Positions 63,192 through 64,000 of a stretch of 64,000 nucleotides of DNA are shown piece by piece (positions within the stretch are counted from its first letter, which is position 1; every line of letters starts with the position of its first letter). The DNA lies in NCBI RefSeq assembly GCF_002706795.1, contig NZ_CP017705.1, positions 3,470,501 to 3,534,500 on the forward strand, read 5' to 3'. The notes below the pieces were generated by a model, which saw only the letters and a list, made by a program, of their open reading frames with translations, was not told where the DNA came from and ran no database searches. A program made the translations under genes and the position numbers. The stretch is from Brevibacillus laterosporus DSM 25. Its GTDB lineage: Bacteria > Bacillota > Bacilli > Brevibacillales > Brevibacillaceae.

Positions 63192-64000
63192 ATGAAGGCA
63201 GATCACATTCTTACTTATGATGAAGCGTTGGAATGGCTTCACAGCCTGTTACGTTTTGGACTAAAACCTGGTTTAGAGCGCATGAATTGGATGCTGGAGG
63301 AATTAGGGCATCCTGAACGCAATTTGTTATTTGTTCATGTGGCAGGTACCAATGGAAAAGGCTCTACGTGCACTTTTTTGACGCACGTTCTGCTGGAAGC
63401 GGGGATTAGTGTTGGAACCTTTACTTCCCCATATATCACTGATTTTCGCGAACGTATTCGATTTAATAACCAACTCATTCCACAGGACGACCTAGTTCGT
63501 CTTGTGGATGAAATAAAGCCGTTGGTGGGGCGCTGTGAACAGGAAACAGAGTATGGCTGTCCTACTGAATTTGAGGTTATTACTTTACTGGCGATCTGTT
63601 ATTTTGGCAGAGTGGTCAGACCTGCGATTGTGGTTTGGGAAACGGGTCTTGGTGGACGTTTAGATTCAACAAACGTTGTCCATCCCATTATAAGTGTCAT
63701 TACCAATGTTGGTCTTGATCATACCAATGTTCTAGGCTCAACTATTGGTGAGATTGCTTTGGAAAAAGCCGGCATTATCAAATCAGGAGTGCCTGTTGTA
63801 GTAGGACATCTTCAAGAAGAGGCACTGGATGTTATTTCTCGAATTACAAAACAAAAAAACAGCAAGCTTTATCGGTTAGGTAGCGAATTTAATTCCAAGC
63901 CCCTCTTTACAGACGTTTCAAGAGGAACCCAGCATATTGAATATAATAGTTTGTTTCGTCCATCCTCTTCTACATATCAATTGGGATTACTAGGCAAGCA
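63192..64000 (+). CDS. folC: Folylpolyglutamate synthase / dihydrofolate synthase (partial, 3' end beyond window)
   Basis: FolC adds glutamate to dihydropteroate and to folates. About 269 residues are visible, starting MKADHILTYDEALEWLHSLL. Diagnostic are the P-loop HVAGTNGKGSTCTFLTHVLL, TSPYITDFRERIRFNN, ETGLGGRLDSTN and TNVGLDHTNVLGSTIGEIAL. The frame is open to the window edge. The ribosome site before ATG 63192 is weak, so coupling to valS transcription is likely. Confidence 0.93.
   Translation, partial: MKADHILTYDEALEWLHSLLRFGLKPGLERMNWMLEELGHPERNLLFVHVAGTNGKGSTCTFLTHVLLEAGISVGTFTSPYITDFRERIRFNNQLIPQDDLVRLVDEIKPLVGRCEQETEYGCPTEFEVITLLAICYFGRVVRPAIVVWETGLGGRLDSTNVVHPIISVITNVGLDHTNVLGSTIGEIALEKAGIIKSGVPVVVGHLQEEALDVISRITKQKNSKLYRLGSEFNSKPLFTDVSRGTQHIEYNSLFRPSSSTYQLGLLGK

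Overview
The window reads as chromosomal DNA of a low-GC, endospore-forming Firmicute of the Brevibacillus/Paenibacillaceae type. This rests on the content: sporulation and germination genes (gerE, gerM, lonB, spoVID, CotS-family genes), strong AGGAGG-type ribosome sites with frequent TTG/GTG starts, and a gene order (racE-gerM-rph-rdgB-ysnB ... tig-clpX-lonB-lonA-engB-hemAXCDBL-spoVID-ysxE-valS-folC) that matches the Bacillus subtilis backbone as I know it. The genus is inferred, not proven.

Layout. 1-1.0 kb: end of a peptide-type ABC permease pair. 1.1-4.8 kb: gerE (minus strand, with a SigK-like promoter), a TPP riboswitch plus thiT, an Ada-type DNA repair activator, a membrane protein and a nitroreductase. 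4.9-21.5 kb: one promoter and a cobalamin riboswitch drive sixteen co-directional genes for anaerobic (early-cobalt) corrin synthesis (cbiH-type fusion, cbiX, cbiJ, cbiC, cbiD, cbiET, cbiL, cbiF, cbiG, cbiA, cobO, cbiP), ending with the cobalt ECF transporter cbiMNQO. 21.6-23.5 kb: HU and an N-terminally extended SodF-type superoxide dismutase on the minus strand. 23.6-31.3 kb: racE, a MerR/MFS pair with a palindromic operator, gerM, rph, rdgB, ysnB and trigger factor. 31.3-38.6 kb: the protease block clpP, clpX, lonB (with a SigF-consensus promoter), lonA, then engB. 38.6-41 kb: a GH84 hexosaminidase-like gene and a minus-strand EamA transporter. 41.4-50.3 kb: tetrapyrrole operon hemA, hemX, sirC-like, hemC, cobA-hemD fusion, hemB, a fused AhbA-AhbB-type siroheme decarboxylase, hemL. 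50.5-53.5 kb: a NUDIX/epimerase pair followed by a complete IS3-family (IS150-like) element. 53.5-58.7 kb: spoVID with a 21-unit internal repeat and two CotS-family genes. 58.8-64 kb: a small membrane ORF, a YitT-family protein, a T-box leader with valS, and the start of folC.

How it fits together. The 41-50 kb operon makes uroporphyrinogen III, and its CobA-HemD fusion and SirC-like dehydrogenase divert it to precorrin-2 and sirohydrochlorin. That is the substrate of the CbiX chelatase encoded at 7.2 kb, so the two clusters together cover 5-aminolevulinate to adenosylated cobyric acid, with cobalt uptake included. The nucleotide-loop and late assembly genes (cbiB, cobU/S/T) are not in the window.

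I found no CRISPR array, tRNA, rRNA, prophage or defence system. The strongest points for a second look are the AhbA-AhbB fusion inside a classical hem operon, an IS copy sitting in the loop of a split transcription terminator (with 3-bp target duplication and an A_AAA_AAG frameshift site), consensus sporulation sigma promoters, the metal-binding His/Asp tail of CbiX, a possible switching leader before hemL, and the hierarchical repeat in SpoVID.
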